From contig NZ_RDQF01000005.1 in the NCBI RefSeq assembly GCF_004114425.1, positions 183,677-247,676 of the forward strand: a stretch of DNA of 64,000 nt, read 5' to 3'. The position numbers were made by a program, and so were the translations under genes. Of this stretch, positions 48,085 through 57,734 are shown piece by piece. The notes under the pieces were generated by a model that did no database searches, was not told the DNA's origin, and worked only from the letters and a program-made list of their open reading frames with translations. The first letter of the stretch is position 1. Each line of letters opens with the position of its first letter. This stretch comes from Bradyrhizobium vignae. GTDB taxonomy: Bacteria; Pseudomonadota; Alphaproteobacteria; Rhizobiales; Xanthobacteraceae.

Positions 48085-49125
48085 ATGGAGATCAACTGGC
48101 TGCACGATTTCATAGCGGTGGCGACCACACGCAGCTTCTCGCGGGCGGCGGAGCAGCGGAACTGCTCACAGCCGGCGCTGAGCCGCAGAATCCAGGCGCT
48201 CGAGGTTTGGACCGGCGCGCCGCTGCTGGACCGCACGACCCACAGCGTCAATCTCACACCGGCCGGCGAAGGCTTTCGCGAGACTGCCGAGGACGTTTTG
48301 CGCCGGCTCTCTGCCGGCCGGCTCGACGCTCAGGAGCGGGCCCGCGGCGCGTCAGACGTGCTGAAATTCGCCTCGACCAACGCGCTGTCGCTGACCTTCT
48401 TCCCCGACTGGCTGCGCGGCATCGAGACCAAGCTGTCGTTCGTGCCGAACGTGCAGCTCGTCGCCAATCACATGGAGGCGTGCGAGCGGATATTGTTGGC
48501 GGGCGATGCACATTTTCTGCTCTGCCATTACCACCCGGCGGCGGCTACGGCGCTGGCGCCATCGCATTTCCGCTCGCTCCATGTCGGCGACGACAGGCTC
48601 ATTCCAGCATCGGTGCCGATATCAGGTCGAAGCCGCAAGCCGCGTTTCAAGCTGCCTGGTACGGCAGCCGCGCCGGTCCCCTTCCTGAGCTTCCGCCCTG
48701 AATCGGGCATGGGACGAATCCTCGAAGCCGTGCGCGCGACGTCGCCGCTGGACGCGCATCTGCGCACAACCTTCACCTCTCACCTCGCAAAGCTGCTGGT
48801 GACGATGGTCCAGGCCGGCCGCGGCATGGCATGGCTGCCGGAAAGTTTGATCGCCGATCAGCTCGCCTCGGGCGAGATCGTTGCCGCAGGCGGGCCCCAA
48901 TGGCACGTGCCGATCGAGATCCACGTGTTCCGGCCGAAGCTTCGCCTGGCGCAGGCCGCAGAGGCGTTCTGGCAGCACATCGCGAAAAGCAGCCGTCGGA
49001 CCTATCAGAGCCGCGTCCGCGCGCTCCGCCTTACGCCTGCTTCTTCTTCGGCTTCGGCTTCGCGGCCTTCGGCGTCGGTTGCGGCTCGGGATTGCCCTCG
49101 ATTGAGGACAGACGTCCAGCCGTGA
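48085..49125 (+). CDS. LysR family transcriptional regulator of the leuC-leuD-transporter locus
   Basis: 346 residues from the ATG at 48085, with CAGGAGG in front. The helix-turn-helix is MEINWLHDFIAVATTRSFSR, then SQPALSRRIQALEVWTGAPL. The effector domain follows to about residue 308. The last 35 or so residues (from RALRLTPASSSASASRPS) are serine/arginine-rich and lie opposite the end of the converging lipoprotein gene, so they are probably an accidental extension. Divergent from the leuC gene with an operator-like palindrome in between, hence very likely its regulator. Confidence 0.9.
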   Translation: MEINWLHDFIAVATTRSFSRAAEQRNCSQPALSRRIQALEVWTGAPLLDRTTHSVNLTPAGEGFRETAEDVLRRLSAGRLDAQERARGASDVLKFASTNALSLTFFPDWLRGIETKLSFVPNVQLVANHMEACERILLAGDAHFLLCHYHPAAATALAPSHFRSLHVGDDRLIPASVPISGRSRKPRFKLPGTAAAPVPFLSFRPESGMGRILEAVRATSPLDAHLRTTFTSHLAKLLVTMVQAGRGMAWLPESLIADQLASGEIVAAGGPQWHVPIEIHVFRPKLRLAQAAEAFWQHIAKSSRRTYQSRVRALRLTPASSSASASRPSASVAARDCPRLRTDVQP

Positions 49126-49561
49126 ACGTGTAGATGCCTGCGCGCGGACCGGTGGCCCACGTGACGACGGCGACGCGCCTGCCGGCGGGATCGTTGGAGA
49201 GGTTGACACTCGAGGGCGCGCCGATGCCGCGCACCACGTCGCATTCGGTATGGCCGAGCGCAACCGTGCCGCCAACCGGCGCAGGCGCCGTGGTCGAGGC
49301 ATTGGCATCGGCCGGCCCGGGCGCCGGCGCCATGCCGGGACAGGCGCCGTCGGCGCTGACGAGGTCCTCCGGTCCCACGGGCTTATCCGGAGTGAGCGGC
49401 GGCGATTCGATCGAGATGTTTTTGATGAAGAGACGGCCGGGCCTCTGGAACCACTCGGCGTCCTTCGACAACAGGTCGGTCCCGCCCGAACAGCCCGCGA
49501 CCAGCGGTGCTACGGCGACCAATGCAATCATGACCGAGCCCGGAAGCTTTTGATGTCGCAC
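49031..49561 (-). CDS. Putative lipoprotein
   Basis: 176 residues from a GTG at 49561. RHQKLPGSVMIALVAVAPLV and the following AGCSGG form a lipoprotein signal with the lipid-bearing cysteine at 24. The mature part contains HTECDVVRGIGAP and NDPAGRRVAVVTWATGPRAG, a pattern of small outer-membrane lipoproteins of the SmpA/BamE-like type seen in Bradyrhizobium, and ends in a lysine/proline tail (KPKPKKKQA). Function unknown. Its 3' end overlaps the convergent LysR gene by 95 bases. An ATG at 49531 is an alternative start. Confidence 0.65.
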   Translation of the reverse strand: MRHQKLPGSVMIALVAVAPLVAGCSGGTDLLSKDAEWFQRPGRLFIKNISIESPPLTPDKPVGPEDLVSADGACPGMAPAPGPADANASTTAPAPVGGTVALGHTECDVVRGIGAPSSVNLSNDPAGRRVAVVTWATGPRAGIYTFTAGRLSSIEGNPEPQPTPKAAKPKPKKKQA

Positions 49562-49680
49562 GATAAACCAATTCCCCGCGTGAAGGACCAGCCCTAAACG
49601 ATTGTCCCAACATCCCTTTGCGGCACGAAGGTGGCCGAAGCCAGCCTCGCCCGAAAAGTGCAAATTATCATTAATTGCAG

Positions 49681-50133
49681 CTAATTCCGCTTCTGCCACC
49701 GGCCGCGCTCGTCGGCCTGCCAATAGGTGACATCAAATCCCCGCGCCTTGCAATCCGTCCACGCCGTGCGGGCGAGCGCAAGCGCGTCCGGATCGTCGCC
49801 GTTGAACAGCAGCACCATGCGCTCGTAGCCCCGTGCGTCCTCCGGCAGCGCGGCATTGTCGATCAGGAAGCGGACATTGGCACCGTTTGGATTGCCGTCC
49901 TCGATCGCCAGCACGATCGGTTGATCGGCGACATCGTTCACGCGCCATGTCGCGTGCGGCAGGAAGGAATCGTCGCGATAAGTCCACAAATGCGCGTCGA
50001 GCGCATCGGCGCGCTCCTCCGAGGTCGACTGCACCACGACCCGCCAGCCGCGCTCGAGCGATTTCTCGAGAAGCGGCGGCAACACATTCTCCACCGTCAT
50101 GTTTTGCAGATGGTAGAACAGCACTTCAGTCAT
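49681..50133 (-). CDS. holC: DNA polymerase III chi subunit
   Basis: 150 residues, family length. TEVLFYHLQNMTVENVLPPL and SLERGWRVVVQSTSEERADA at the front, then LDAHLWTYRDDSFLPHATW and the conserved NDVADQPIVLAIED are the chi signature. Chi links the clamp loader to single-strand binding protein at the replication fork. It follows pepA by 6 bases, the pepA-holC pairing common in proteobacteria. Confidence 0.93.
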   Translation of the reverse strand: MTEVLFYHLQNMTVENVLPPLLEKSLERGWRVVVQSTSEERADALDAHLWTYRDDSFLPHATWRVNDVADQPIVLAIEDGNPNGANVRFLIDNAALPEDARGYERMVLLFNGDDPDALALARTAWTDCKARGFDVTYWQADERGRWQKRN

Positions 50134-50139
50134 TTCAGG

Positions 50140-51639
50140 TCATTTGCGCTCGTAGTGGTCGGCGACCAGCCGGTCGAGCAGACGGACGCCATAACCGCTT
50201 CCCCAGCTCTGGTTGATGTCGGTCTTCGGCGCGCCCATTGCGGTCCCGGCGATGTCGAGATGCGCCCAGGGCGTACCGTCGACGAAGCGCTGCAGGAACT
50301 GCGCTGCGGTGATCGAGCCGCCATGGCGGCCGCCGGTGTTCTTCATGTCGGCAAACTGGGAATCGATCAGCTTGTCGTATTCGGGCCCGAGCGGCATCCG
50401 CCAGACCTTCTCCCCACTCTCGATGCCGGCCGCGAGCAGCCGGTCGGCAAGCTCGTCGTTGTTGGAGAACATGCCGGCATGCTCGGTGCCGAGCGCCACC
50501 ATGATCGCGCCGGTCAGCGTCGCCAGATCGACCATGAATTTCGGCTTCACCTTCTTGGCGACGTACCAGAGCACGTCGGCCAGCACGAGGCGGCCCTCCG
50601 CGTCGGTATTGATGATCTCGATGGTCTGACCGGACATCGAGGTGACGATGTCGCCCGGCCGCTGCGCGTTGCCATCGGGCATGTTCTCGACGAGGCCGAT
50701 GGCGCCGACCGCGTTGACCTTCGCCTTGCGCGCAGCGAGCGCATGCATCAGGCCGACGACGCAGGCCGCGCCTCCCATGTCGCCCTTCATGTCCTCCATG
50801 CTGCCGGCCGGCTTGATCGAGATGCCGCCGGTGTCGAAACAGACGCCCTTGCCGACGAAGGCGACCGGTGCCTCGCCCTTCTTGGCTCCGTCCCAGCGCA
50901 TGATCACGGTGCGGCTCGGCCGCGCCGAGCCCTGGCCGACGCCGAGCAGCGCGCCCATGCCGAGCTTCTGCATCGCCTTGACGTCGAGCACCTCGACCTT
51001 GACCCCGAGCTTGCGGAGCTGACTGGCTCTGCGCGCGAATTCCTCGGGGAAAAGCACGTTCGGCGGCTCGTTGACGAGGTCGCGCGCAACGATCACGCCG
51101 TCGACGACGTGGCCGGCCGAGGCAAACGCCTTCTTCGCAGCACTGGCATCGCCGACCGCAAGCGAGACGTCGGCACGCGAGCCCCCCTCCTCGCCATCCT
51201 TCTTCTTGGTCTTGTAGCGGTCGAACTTGTAGGTGCGTAAGCGAAGGCCCGAGGCGATCGCAACCGCCTGCTCGCTCGTCATGGCGCCACCGGGCAGCTC
51301 CGCGATGATGGTCATGGCGCTGGTGCCAGCGGGCAGCTTGCTCGCGGCCACCCCGCCGAATTTGAGGAAATCATTCGCTTTCAGGCCGGTCGCCTTGCCG
51401 GCGCCGATCACGATCAGCCGGGTCGCCTTCACGCCCTCGGGCGCCAGTATGTCCAGCGCGGCCCCGCTTTTACCCTTGAAGGCCGCAGCAGCCGCCGCGC
51501 GCTTCATGAGGTCGACGGCGCCGCCCAGCGCCTTCCCCGTTGCCGGGCCGAGCTTCAGGCCGTCATCGCAGAACACGACCAGGATGCCACGGGGGGCGGC
51601 AGACAACGGGACAAAGCCGACCTTGATGGCATCGGACAT
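50140..51639 (-). CDS. pepA: Leucyl aminopeptidase (M17)
   Basis: 499 residues from the ATG at 51639, five codons inside the open frame. The C-terminal catalytic half has [20 protein letters not shown] with metal and lysine ligands and [19 protein letters not shown], the family signature. It removes N-terminal residues, needs two Mn or Zn ions, and in some bacteria also binds DNA. First gene of the pepA-holC operon, divergent from lptF. Confidence 0.96.
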   Translation of the reverse strand: MSDAIKVGFVPLSAAPRGILVVFCDDGLKLGPATGKALGGAVDLMKRAAAAAAFKGKSGAALDILAPEGVKATRLIVIGAGKATGLKANDFLKFGGVAASKLPAGTSAMTIIAELPGGAMTSEQAVAIASGLRLRTYKFDRYKTKKKDGEEGGSRADVSLAVGDASAAKKAFASAGHVVDGVIVARDLVNEPPNVLFPEEFARRASQLRKLGVKVEVLDVKAMQKLGMGALLGVGQGSARPSRTVIMRWDGAKKGEAPVAFVGKGVCFDTGGISIKPAGSMEDMKGDMGGAACVVGLMHALAARKAKVNAVGAIGLVENMPDGNAQRPGDIVTSMSGQTIEIINTDAEGRLVLADVLWYVAKKVKPKFMVDLATLTGAIMVALGTEHAGMFSNNDELADRLLAAGIESGEKVWRMPLGPEYDKLIDSQFADMKNTGGRHGGSITAAQFLQRFVDGTPWAHLDIAGTAMGAPKTDINQSWGSGYGVRLLDRLVADHYERK

Positions 51640-51977
51640 GGATAACTCCTCCAAAACATGGGGCTTTTCGTCGTTCGGGGGTTCCAGTCACAAACCGGAG
51701 CTGAACGGCGATTCACTGAGGCTTTCCCCACTATGGTCCAGCGGCCCGTCCGATGCCAAGCGCCGCCGTGGCCGCGAGGCCACAACGATCGAAATATTAA
51801 CCATATATTGAGGGTGCCACGGGGCAGCCATTTTGTTGACGGATCAAAGGGATGGTAGTGAGAAAGTGAACCGCCGGAAGAGCTGCTGGCCGACCTTGGG
51901 AATCCCCTGACGGGGATGGGTTGGACGCCGGAATTCTGGTCGACATTGGGGCTTGATGGGGATTCGTGCGGTCGCGC
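51640..51977. other. Divergent promoter region of pepA and the lpt operon
   Basis: 338 bases without a gene. An AT-rich patch (AATATTAACCATATATTG, near 51790-51810) and a -35-like TTGACG (51836) on the plus strand are the best promoter elements for the lpt operon, but I cannot match a -10 box. A small hairpin ATCCCC-TGAC-GGGGAT lies near 51903. Confidence 0.4.
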
Positions 51978-53147
51978 ATGGGGTCGATCGATAGGTATAT
52001 CTTCCGTACGACGCTGGCGTCGTTTGCGCTGGTCCTGGTCAGCCTCACCGGCGTGATCTGGATTACGCAGGCGTTGCGCGGCATCGACCTGATGACGAGC
52101 CAGGGTCAGACCATCCTCACCTTTCTCGGCATCACAAGCCTCGTGATCCCGGCCCTGGTTCTGATCATCTCGCCGATCGCGCTGATGATCGCGATCTCGC
52201 ACACGCTGAACAAGCTCGCGACCGATTCCGAGATCATCGTGATGAATGCCGCCGGCTTCTCGCCGTTCCGGCTGTTCTATCCGTTCTTCTACGCCACCTG
52301 CGTGGTGGCGCTGCTGGTCGCCTTCATCGCGGCCTATCTCGCCCCCGACGGCATGCGGCGGATCAAGCAGTGGGACGCCGAGATCACGGCCGACGTGCTC
52401 ACCAACATCCTGCAGCCCGGCCGCTTCGCCCAGCTCGACAGGAACCTGACGATCCGGATCCGCGAGCGCCTGCCCGGCGGCATCCTCGCCGGCATCTTCA
52501 TCGACGACCGCCGCGATCCGAACGAGCGCGTCTCGATCGTCGCCGAGCACGGCGAGGTCGTGAAGAACGAGACCGGCTCGTTCCTGGTGCTGGAGACCGG
52601 CAATCTTCAGCGCTTCGAGGCGGGCAAGCGCGATCCGGCGCTGGTGGCGTTCGGCCGCTACGGTTTCGACATGTCGAAGTTCTCCAACCAGGGCCGCGAC
52701 GTCACCCTCGGCATCCGCGAGCGCTATCTGTGGGAGCTGTTCTCGCCGTCCGAGAACGACCCCGTCTACAAGCAGATTCCCGGTCAGTTCCGCTCGGCCC
52801 TGCACGACGGCATCCTGGCGCCGATCTATCCGTTCGCCTTTGCCGTGCTGACCTTCGCGTTCCTTGGGGCGCCTCGCACCACGCGCCAGAGCCGGAATTT
52901 CTCGATCGCCTCCTCGATCCTGGCGGTGTTCGGCCTGCGCATGGCCGGCTTCGCCTGTTCGGTGATGGCGGTGAAATCGCCGGGCGCGGTGCTGGTCCAA
53001 TATGCGATGGTCGTCGGCGCGATCGGCGTCGGGCTGGCCATGATCATCGGCGGCGTCGTGGTCGAGCCGCCTCCCGGCCTGATGGAGGCCATCAACAGGT
53101 CGAACGCACGGATCGCGCGGCTGTTCGGACGTCCGGCCACCGCATGA
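51978..53147 (+). CDS. lptF: LPS export permease LptF
   Basis: 389 residues from the ATG at 51978 (GSIDRYIFRTTLASFALVLV); a GTG four codons earlier is possible. Three membrane helices in front, a periplasmic beta-jellyroll (about 120-260), then three helices, the YjgP/YjgQ plan. With LptG and the ATPase LptB (not in the window) it extracts lipopolysaccharide from the inner membrane. Its stop overlaps the lptG start by ATGA. First gene of the operon that runs through lptG, lptD, surA and pdxA. Confidence 0.95.
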   Translation: MGSIDRYIFRTTLASFALVLVSLTGVIWITQALRGIDLMTSQGQTILTFLGITSLVIPALVLIISPIALMIAISHTLNKLATDSEIIVMNAAGFSPFRLFYPFFYATCVVALLVAFIAAYLAPDGMRRIKQWDAEITADVLTNILQPGRFAQLDRNLTIRIRERLPGGILAGIFIDDRRDPNERVSIVAEHGEVVKNETGSFLVLETGNLQRFEAGKRDPALVAFGRYGFDMSKFSNQGRDVTLGIRERYLWELFSPSENDPVYKQIPGQFRSALHDGILAPIYPFAFAVLTFAFLGAPRTTRQSRNFSIASSILAVFGLRMAGFACSVMAVKSPGAVLVQYAMVVGAIGVGLAMIIGGVVVEPPPGLMEAINRSNARIARLFGRPATA

Positions 53148-54241
53148 GCATGCTCACCAACACACTCGGGCGCTACTTCGCAGGCCGCTTCGTGGTCGCG
53201 GCGCTCGGCGTCTTCGGCGGCATTTTCCTGCTGCTGGTGCTGGTCGACTACATCGAGATGGTGCGCAAGACCTCGGGGCTGGCATCCGCCTCCGCGATCA
53301 TGGTGGCCGAGACCTCGCTGTTCCGGGTGCCGCAGCTCTTGGAGAAGCTGACGCCGTTCTGCATGCTGATCGGCGCCATGACCTGCTATCTCGCGCTCTC
53401 CCGCCGGCTCGAGCTGGTGGTGGCGCGCGCTGCCGGCATCTCCGCCTGGCAGTTCATCTCGCCGGCGCTCGGCAGCGCGCTGCTGATCGGGGTGATCGCC
53501 ACCGTCGCCTACAATCCCATGTCGGCCAATTTGCGCGAGCTGTCCAAGCGCATGGAGGCCGAGCTGTTCGGCTCGGCGCCCGGCGGCGGCATTCAGGACG
53601 CCTCCGGCTTCTGGCTCAATCAGGTGACCAACGACGGCCAGACCATCATCAACGCGGCGCGGAGCGAGCAGCAGGGCATCCGGCTCACCGGGCTCACGCT
53701 GTTCCGGTTCGACTCGGACCAGCACTTCAAGGAGCGGGTCGAGGCGCGCGAGGCGACGCTCGAGGCCGGCCGCTGGGTGTTCAAAGGCGTCCGCCGCTTC
53801 TCGCTGGACGCGCCCCCGATCGACCAGGCCAGCCTGGAGATTCCGACCACGTTGACCGAGGCGCAGGTCCGCAACAGCTTTTCCACCCCCGAGACTGTGT
53901 CCTTTTGGCAACTACCGAGCTACATCCGCTCCTCGGAAAGCTCGGGCTTCGCGACAGCCGGATACCGACTCCAGTATCAGAAGCTTCTGGCACAGCCGTT
54001 TTTGCTCGCAGCCATGGTGATGCTCGCGGCCTCCGTGTCGTTGCGCTTCTTCCGGATGGGCGGCGTGCAGAAGATGGTTTTGAGTGGCGTGGGCGCAGGC
54101 TTTCTGCTCTACGTTCTGTCGAAAGTAACTGAGGATTTGAGCAAGGCTGAGTTGATGCATCCGATCGCTGCGGCGTGGTTGCCCGTTGTGGTGGGCGGCC
54201 TCACCGGCTTTTTGGCCTTGCTCTATCAGGAGGACGGATAG
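53144..54241 (+). CDS. lptG: LPS export permease LptG
   Basis: 365 residues, overlapping lptF by four bases. NTLGRYFAGRFVVAALGVFG begins the first helix; a periplasmic jellyroll domain lies at about 110-265 and three helices end the protein (FLLAAMVMLAASVSLRFFRM). It is the partner of LptF in the LptB2FG transporter. The stop TAG shares its last base with the GTG of lptD. Confidence 0.95.
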   Translation: MSMLTNTLGRYFAGRFVVAALGVFGGIFLLLVLVDYIEMVRKTSGLASASAIMVAETSLFRVPQLLEKLTPFCMLIGAMTCYLALSRRLELVVARAAGISAWQFISPALGSALLIGVIATVAYNPMSANLRELSKRMEAELFGSAPGGGIQDASGFWLNQVTNDGQTIINAARSEQQGIRLTGLTLFRFDSDQHFKERVEAREATLEAGRWVFKGVRRFSLDAPPIDQASLEIPTTLTEAQVRNSFSTPETVSFWQLPSYIRSSESSGFATAGYRLQYQKLLAQPFLLAAMVMLAASVSLRFFRMGGVQKMVLSGVGAGFLLYVLSKVTEDLSKAELMHPIAAAWLPVVVGGLTGFLALLYQEDG

Positions 54242-56730
54242 TGACTGCCGTCCACCGAGGGCTCGTGTCTCGTTTGACGCGGCGCACGTTGGTGCGCGCG
54301 AACGGGTGCGGCTTGTCCATCCGCAGGCTCCTGATGGCTGTCGTCGCCGCTGCCTCGCTCGGCGGCTTGATCGACGCTGCCGTCGTGGCGCCGGCCCAGG
54401 CCCAGAGCTTCACCTACAATCCGCTGCCGCCGCGTCCGAAGCCGCCGAAGGCCGCCAACGACAACCAGATGCTGGTTCAGGCGACCGAGGTCGACTACGA
54501 CTACAACAATTCGCGCGTCTCCGCAGTCGGTAACGTCCAGCTGTTCTACAACGGCACCAGCGTCGAGGCCGACCGGGTCATCTACGACCAGAAGACCAAG
54601 CGGCTGCATGCCGAAGGCAACATCCGCATGACGGATGCCGACGGCAAGATCACCTATGCCGAGATCATGGATCTCTCCGACGATTACCGCGACGGTTTCG
54701 TCGACTCGCTGCGCGTGGACACAGCCGACCAGACCCGCATGGCCGCGAGCCGCGCCGACCGCTCCAGTGGCAACTACACGGTGTTCGAGAACGGCGTCTA
54801 CACGGCCTGCGCGCCGTGTAAGGACGATCCGAAGAAGCCGCCGCTATGGCAGGTCAAGGGTGCGCGCATCATCCACGACCAGCAGGAGAAGATGCTGTAT
54901 TTCGAGACCGCGCAGCTCGAATTCTTCGGCGTGCCGCTCGCCTACATGCCCTATTTCTCGACCCCCGACCCGACCGTGAAGCGCAAGTCCGGCTTCCTGA
55001 TGCCCGGCTACTTCCCGGGCACGACGAACACGGGCTTCGGCGTCGAGGTTCCCTATTACTGGGCGATCGCGCCCGACATGGACGCGACCATCACCCCCCG
55101 CTTCATGACACGGCAAGGCGTCATGCTGCAGGGCGAATTCCGCCAGCGCCTTATCGACGGCGCCTACCAGATCCGCGCTTACGGCATCGACCAGCTCGAT
55201 CCCGGAGCCTTTGCCGGGCAGCCCGGCGACCGCCAGTTCCGCGGCGCCGTCGACACCAAGGGTCAGTTCGCGCTGAACGACAAATGGGTCTGGGGCTGGG
55301 ACGGCGTCCTGATGTCCGACTACTATTTCTTCTCGGACTACCGGCTCTATCAGTACCGTGATCCGCTCGGCTCGTTCCTGTTGCTGCCGACGGAAGCGCT
55401 GTCGCAGCTCTATCTGACCGGCGTCGGCAACCGCAGCTTCTTCGACGCGCGCACGATGTACTGGCTGAGCTATTCGGGCAACCAGAGCCAGGTGCCGATC
55501 GTCTATCCGGTGATCGACTATTCGAACGTGCTCAACTATCCCGTGTTCGGCGGCGAGTTCAGCTACAAGACCAACTTCGTGAACCTGTCGCGTGACGATG
55601 CGGTGTTCGATCCGATCACGACGGTCGCCAACACCAACGGCCTGTGCACCACGGCGTCGGCCGATCCGCTGGCGCGTATGCCCTCGCAGTGCCTGCTGCG
55701 CGGCTTCCCGGGCACCTACACACGCCTGACGGCGGAAGCGCAGTGGCGCAAATCCTTCACCGATCCGTTCGGCCAGATCTGGACGCCGTTCGCGAGCCTG
55801 CGCGCCGACGCGATCAACTCGTCGGTCTCCAACCAGCCCGGCGTGTCGAACTACCTGCCCATCGGCGACACCCAGGCGTTCCGCCTGATGCCGACCGTGG
55901 GCCTGGAGTACCGCTATCCCTTCATCAACATCCAGCCCTGGGGCTCGACCACCGTCGAGCCGATCGCGCAGATCATCATCCGGCCGAACGAGACCTATGC
56001 CGGCAAGCTGCCGAACGAGGACGCCCAGAGCATGGTGTTCGACGCCTCGAACCTGTTCAGCGTCGACAAGTTCTCCGGCTACGACCGGGTCGAGGGCGGC
56101 GGCCGCGCCAATGTCGGCGTGCAGTCCACCACGCAGTTCGACAAGGGCGGCGCGGTCAAGGTGCTGTTCGGCGAGTCGTACCACCTGTTCGGCCTGAACT
56201 CCTTCGCGGTTCAGGACGCCATCAATACGGGCATCAATTCCGGCCTGGACAAGCCGCGCTCCGATTACGTGGCGAGCGCCAGCTACTCGCCCAACAGCAC
56301 CTACACGTTCAGCGTCCGTTCCCGCATGGACGAGCAGACCTGGAACGTGCAGCGCTTCGAGGCGGAAGGCCGCGCCAACTTCAATCGCTGGTCGGTCAGC
56401 GTGCTGTACGGCAATTACGCAGCGCAGCCGGAACTCGGCTATCTGACCCGCCGCGAGGGCATCCTGACCTCGGGATCGCTGAAGGTCGCGAACAACTGGG
56501 TGGTGTCGGGCTCGGCGCGCTGGGACCTCGAGGCCAACAAGATCAATCAATATGTGCTCGGTGCCGGCTATGTCGACGATTGCTTCGTGCTGGCGGCGAA
56601 CTATGTAACTTCGTATAGCTATTCTGCGGGCACCACGCCGCCCGTGTTGAGCCATGCGTTCATGTTCCAGATCGGCCTGCGCACGCTGGCGACCACGTCG
56701 ACGACCAGCAGTTCCGCCGGCCTCCAGTGA
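54241..56730 (+). CDS. lptD: LPS-assembly protein LptD
   Basis: 829 residues from the GTG at 54241, which has AGGAGG eight bases ahead and overlaps the lptG stop by one base. A signal sequence (LLMAVVAAASLGGLIDAAVV, cleaved near AQA) is followed by the OstA/LptA-like beta-taco (EVDYDYNNSRVSAVGNVQLF) and a large 26-strand barrel. With lipoprotein LptE it inserts LPS in the outer membrane. Two cysteine-containing sites (CAPCKDD and the later CTTAS/QCLL) fit the usual disulfide pairing. Confidence 0.94.
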   Translation: MTAVHRGLVSRLTRRTLVRANGCGLSIRRLLMAVVAAASLGGLIDAAVVAPAQAQSFTYNPLPPRPKPPKAANDNQMLVQATEVDYDYNNSRVSAVGNVQLFYNGTSVEADRVIYDQKTKRLHAEGNIRMTDADGKITYAEIMDLSDDYRDGFVDSLRVDTADQTRMAASRADRSSGNYTVFENGVYTACAPCKDDPKKPPLWQVKGARIIHDQQEKMLYFETAQLEFFGVPLAYMPYFSTPDPTVKRKSGFLMPGYFPGTTNTGFGVEVPYYWAIAPDMDATITPRFMTRQGVMLQGEFRQRLIDGAYQIRAYGIDQLDPGAFAGQPGDRQFRGAVDTKGQFALNDKWVWGWDGVLMSDYYFFSDYRLYQYRDPLGSFLLLPTEALSQLYLTGVGNRSFFDARTMYWLSYSGNQSQVPIVYPVIDYSNVLNYPVFGGEFSYKTNFVNLSRDDAVFDPITTVANTNGLCTTASADPLARMPSQCLLRGFPGTYTRLTAEAQWRKSFTDPFGQIWTPFASLRADAINSSVSNQPGVSNYLPIGDTQAFRLMPTVGLEYRYPFINIQPWGSTTVEPIAQIIIRPNETYAGKLPNEDAQSMVFDASNLFSVDKFSGYDRVEGGGRANVGVQSTTQFDKGGAVKVLFGESYHLFGLNSFAVQDAINTGINSGLDKPRSDYVASASYSPNSTYTFSVRSRMDEQTWNVQRFEAEGRANFNRWSVSVLYGNYAAQPELGYLTRREGILTSGSLKVANNWVVSGSARWDLEANKINQYVLGAGYVDDCFVLAANYVTSYSYSAGTTPPVLSHAFMFQIGLRTLATTSTTSSSAGLQ

Positions 56731-56798
56731 ACGGTTTGAAGTGCCAGCCGCGCCTGCCCCATCACAGGCTCGACGCGGCTGACCTGCGAGCGACAATC

Positions 56799-57734
56799 AT
56801 GACGACCTCATTGCCCGTCTTCCGCCTCCTGCTCGCCATCAGTGCCGGGCTGATCCTGACCGGACTGCCCTCGCCGTCGCGCGCGCAGAACATCGTGGTC
56901 ATGGTCAACGGCGATCCGATCACCGATTTCGACATCGAGCAGCGCTCCAGGCTCGACCAGCTGACGACGCAGAAGACCCCGAGCCGGCAGGAGGTCATCA
57001 ACGAGCTGATCGACGACAAGGTGAAGCTCAAGGAAGGCAAGAAGTACGGGGTCGATCCCGGCGTCTCCGACGTCAACCAGTCCTACGAGGGTATGGCGCA
57101 GCGCATGCGCATCACGCCGGAGCAGCTCACCAAATCACTCGAATCCAAGGGTGTCCGCCCCGAAACGCTGAAGGGCCGCATGAAGGCCGAGATGGTCTGG
57201 ACCAGCCTGGTGCGCGGCCGATTCAAGGAGAAGCTGCTCGTCGGCGAGCGCGACGTCGCACAGGCCGTGCAGGCCCAGACCGGCGACAAGCTTCAGATCG
57301 AAGGCACCGAATACAAGATGCAGCCGATCGTGCTGATCGTGCCGCGCGGCTCGTCCGCGGCGTTCCTGGAAACCCGGAAGAAGGAAGCCGAGACCTATCG
57401 GGCCCGCGTTGGGAGCTGCGAGGAAGCCAACTCGCTGTTCCGCTCGACGCCGAACGCCACCATCCGCGACGCCGTCACCAAGACCACCGCGGAGCTGCCC
57501 GACCCGCTGCGCAAGTTGCTCGACGACACGCCGATCGGCCACCTGACCGCGCCCGAGGTGACCAAGGCGGGCATCGAGATGGTGGTGCTGTGCTCGCGCA
57601 AGCCGACCATGATCGACACGCCGAAGAAGCGCGAGGTCCGCGAGAAGATGTATCAGGAGAAGTACGAGAAGACCCAGAAGGCCTATCTCGACGAGCTCCG
57701 CAAGGCGGCGATGATCGAATATCGCAACCGCTGA
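56799..57734 (+). CDS. surA: SurA-like periplasmic chaperone/peptidyl-prolyl isomerase
   Basis: 311 residues from the ATG at 56799. TSLPVFRLLLAISAGLILTG is the signal peptide. IVVMVNGDPITDFDIEQRSR and RQEVINELIDDKVKLKEGKK are the SurA N-terminal chaperone motifs. One parvulin-like domain follows, less conserved than in E. coli SurA, which has two. SurA helps fold barrels such as LptD, the preceding gene. A GTG at 56727 overlaps the lptD stop and would give a 24-residue longer start; the operon logic supports it, but the signal peptide supports 56799. Confidence 0.88.
   Translation: MTTSLPVFRLLLAISAGLILTGLPSPSRAQNIVVMVNGDPITDFDIEQRSRLDQLTTQKTPSRQEVINELIDDKVKLKEGKKYGVDPGVSDVNQSYEGMAQRMRITPEQLTKSLESKGVRPETLKGRMKAEMVWTSLVRGRFKEKLLVGERDVAQAVQAQTGDKLQIEGTEYKMQPIVLIVPRGSSAAFLETRKKEAETYRARVGSCEEANSLFRSTPNATIRDAVTKTTAELPDPLRKLLDDTPIGHLTAPEVTKAGIEMVVLCSRKPTMIDTPKKREVREKMYQEKYEKTQKAYLDELRKAAMIEYRNR

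Noticed and set aside
54844..56796. A 650-codon open frame opposite lptD
   Set aside because: Mirror of lptD; low-complexity Arg/Asp/Gly/Val sequence.
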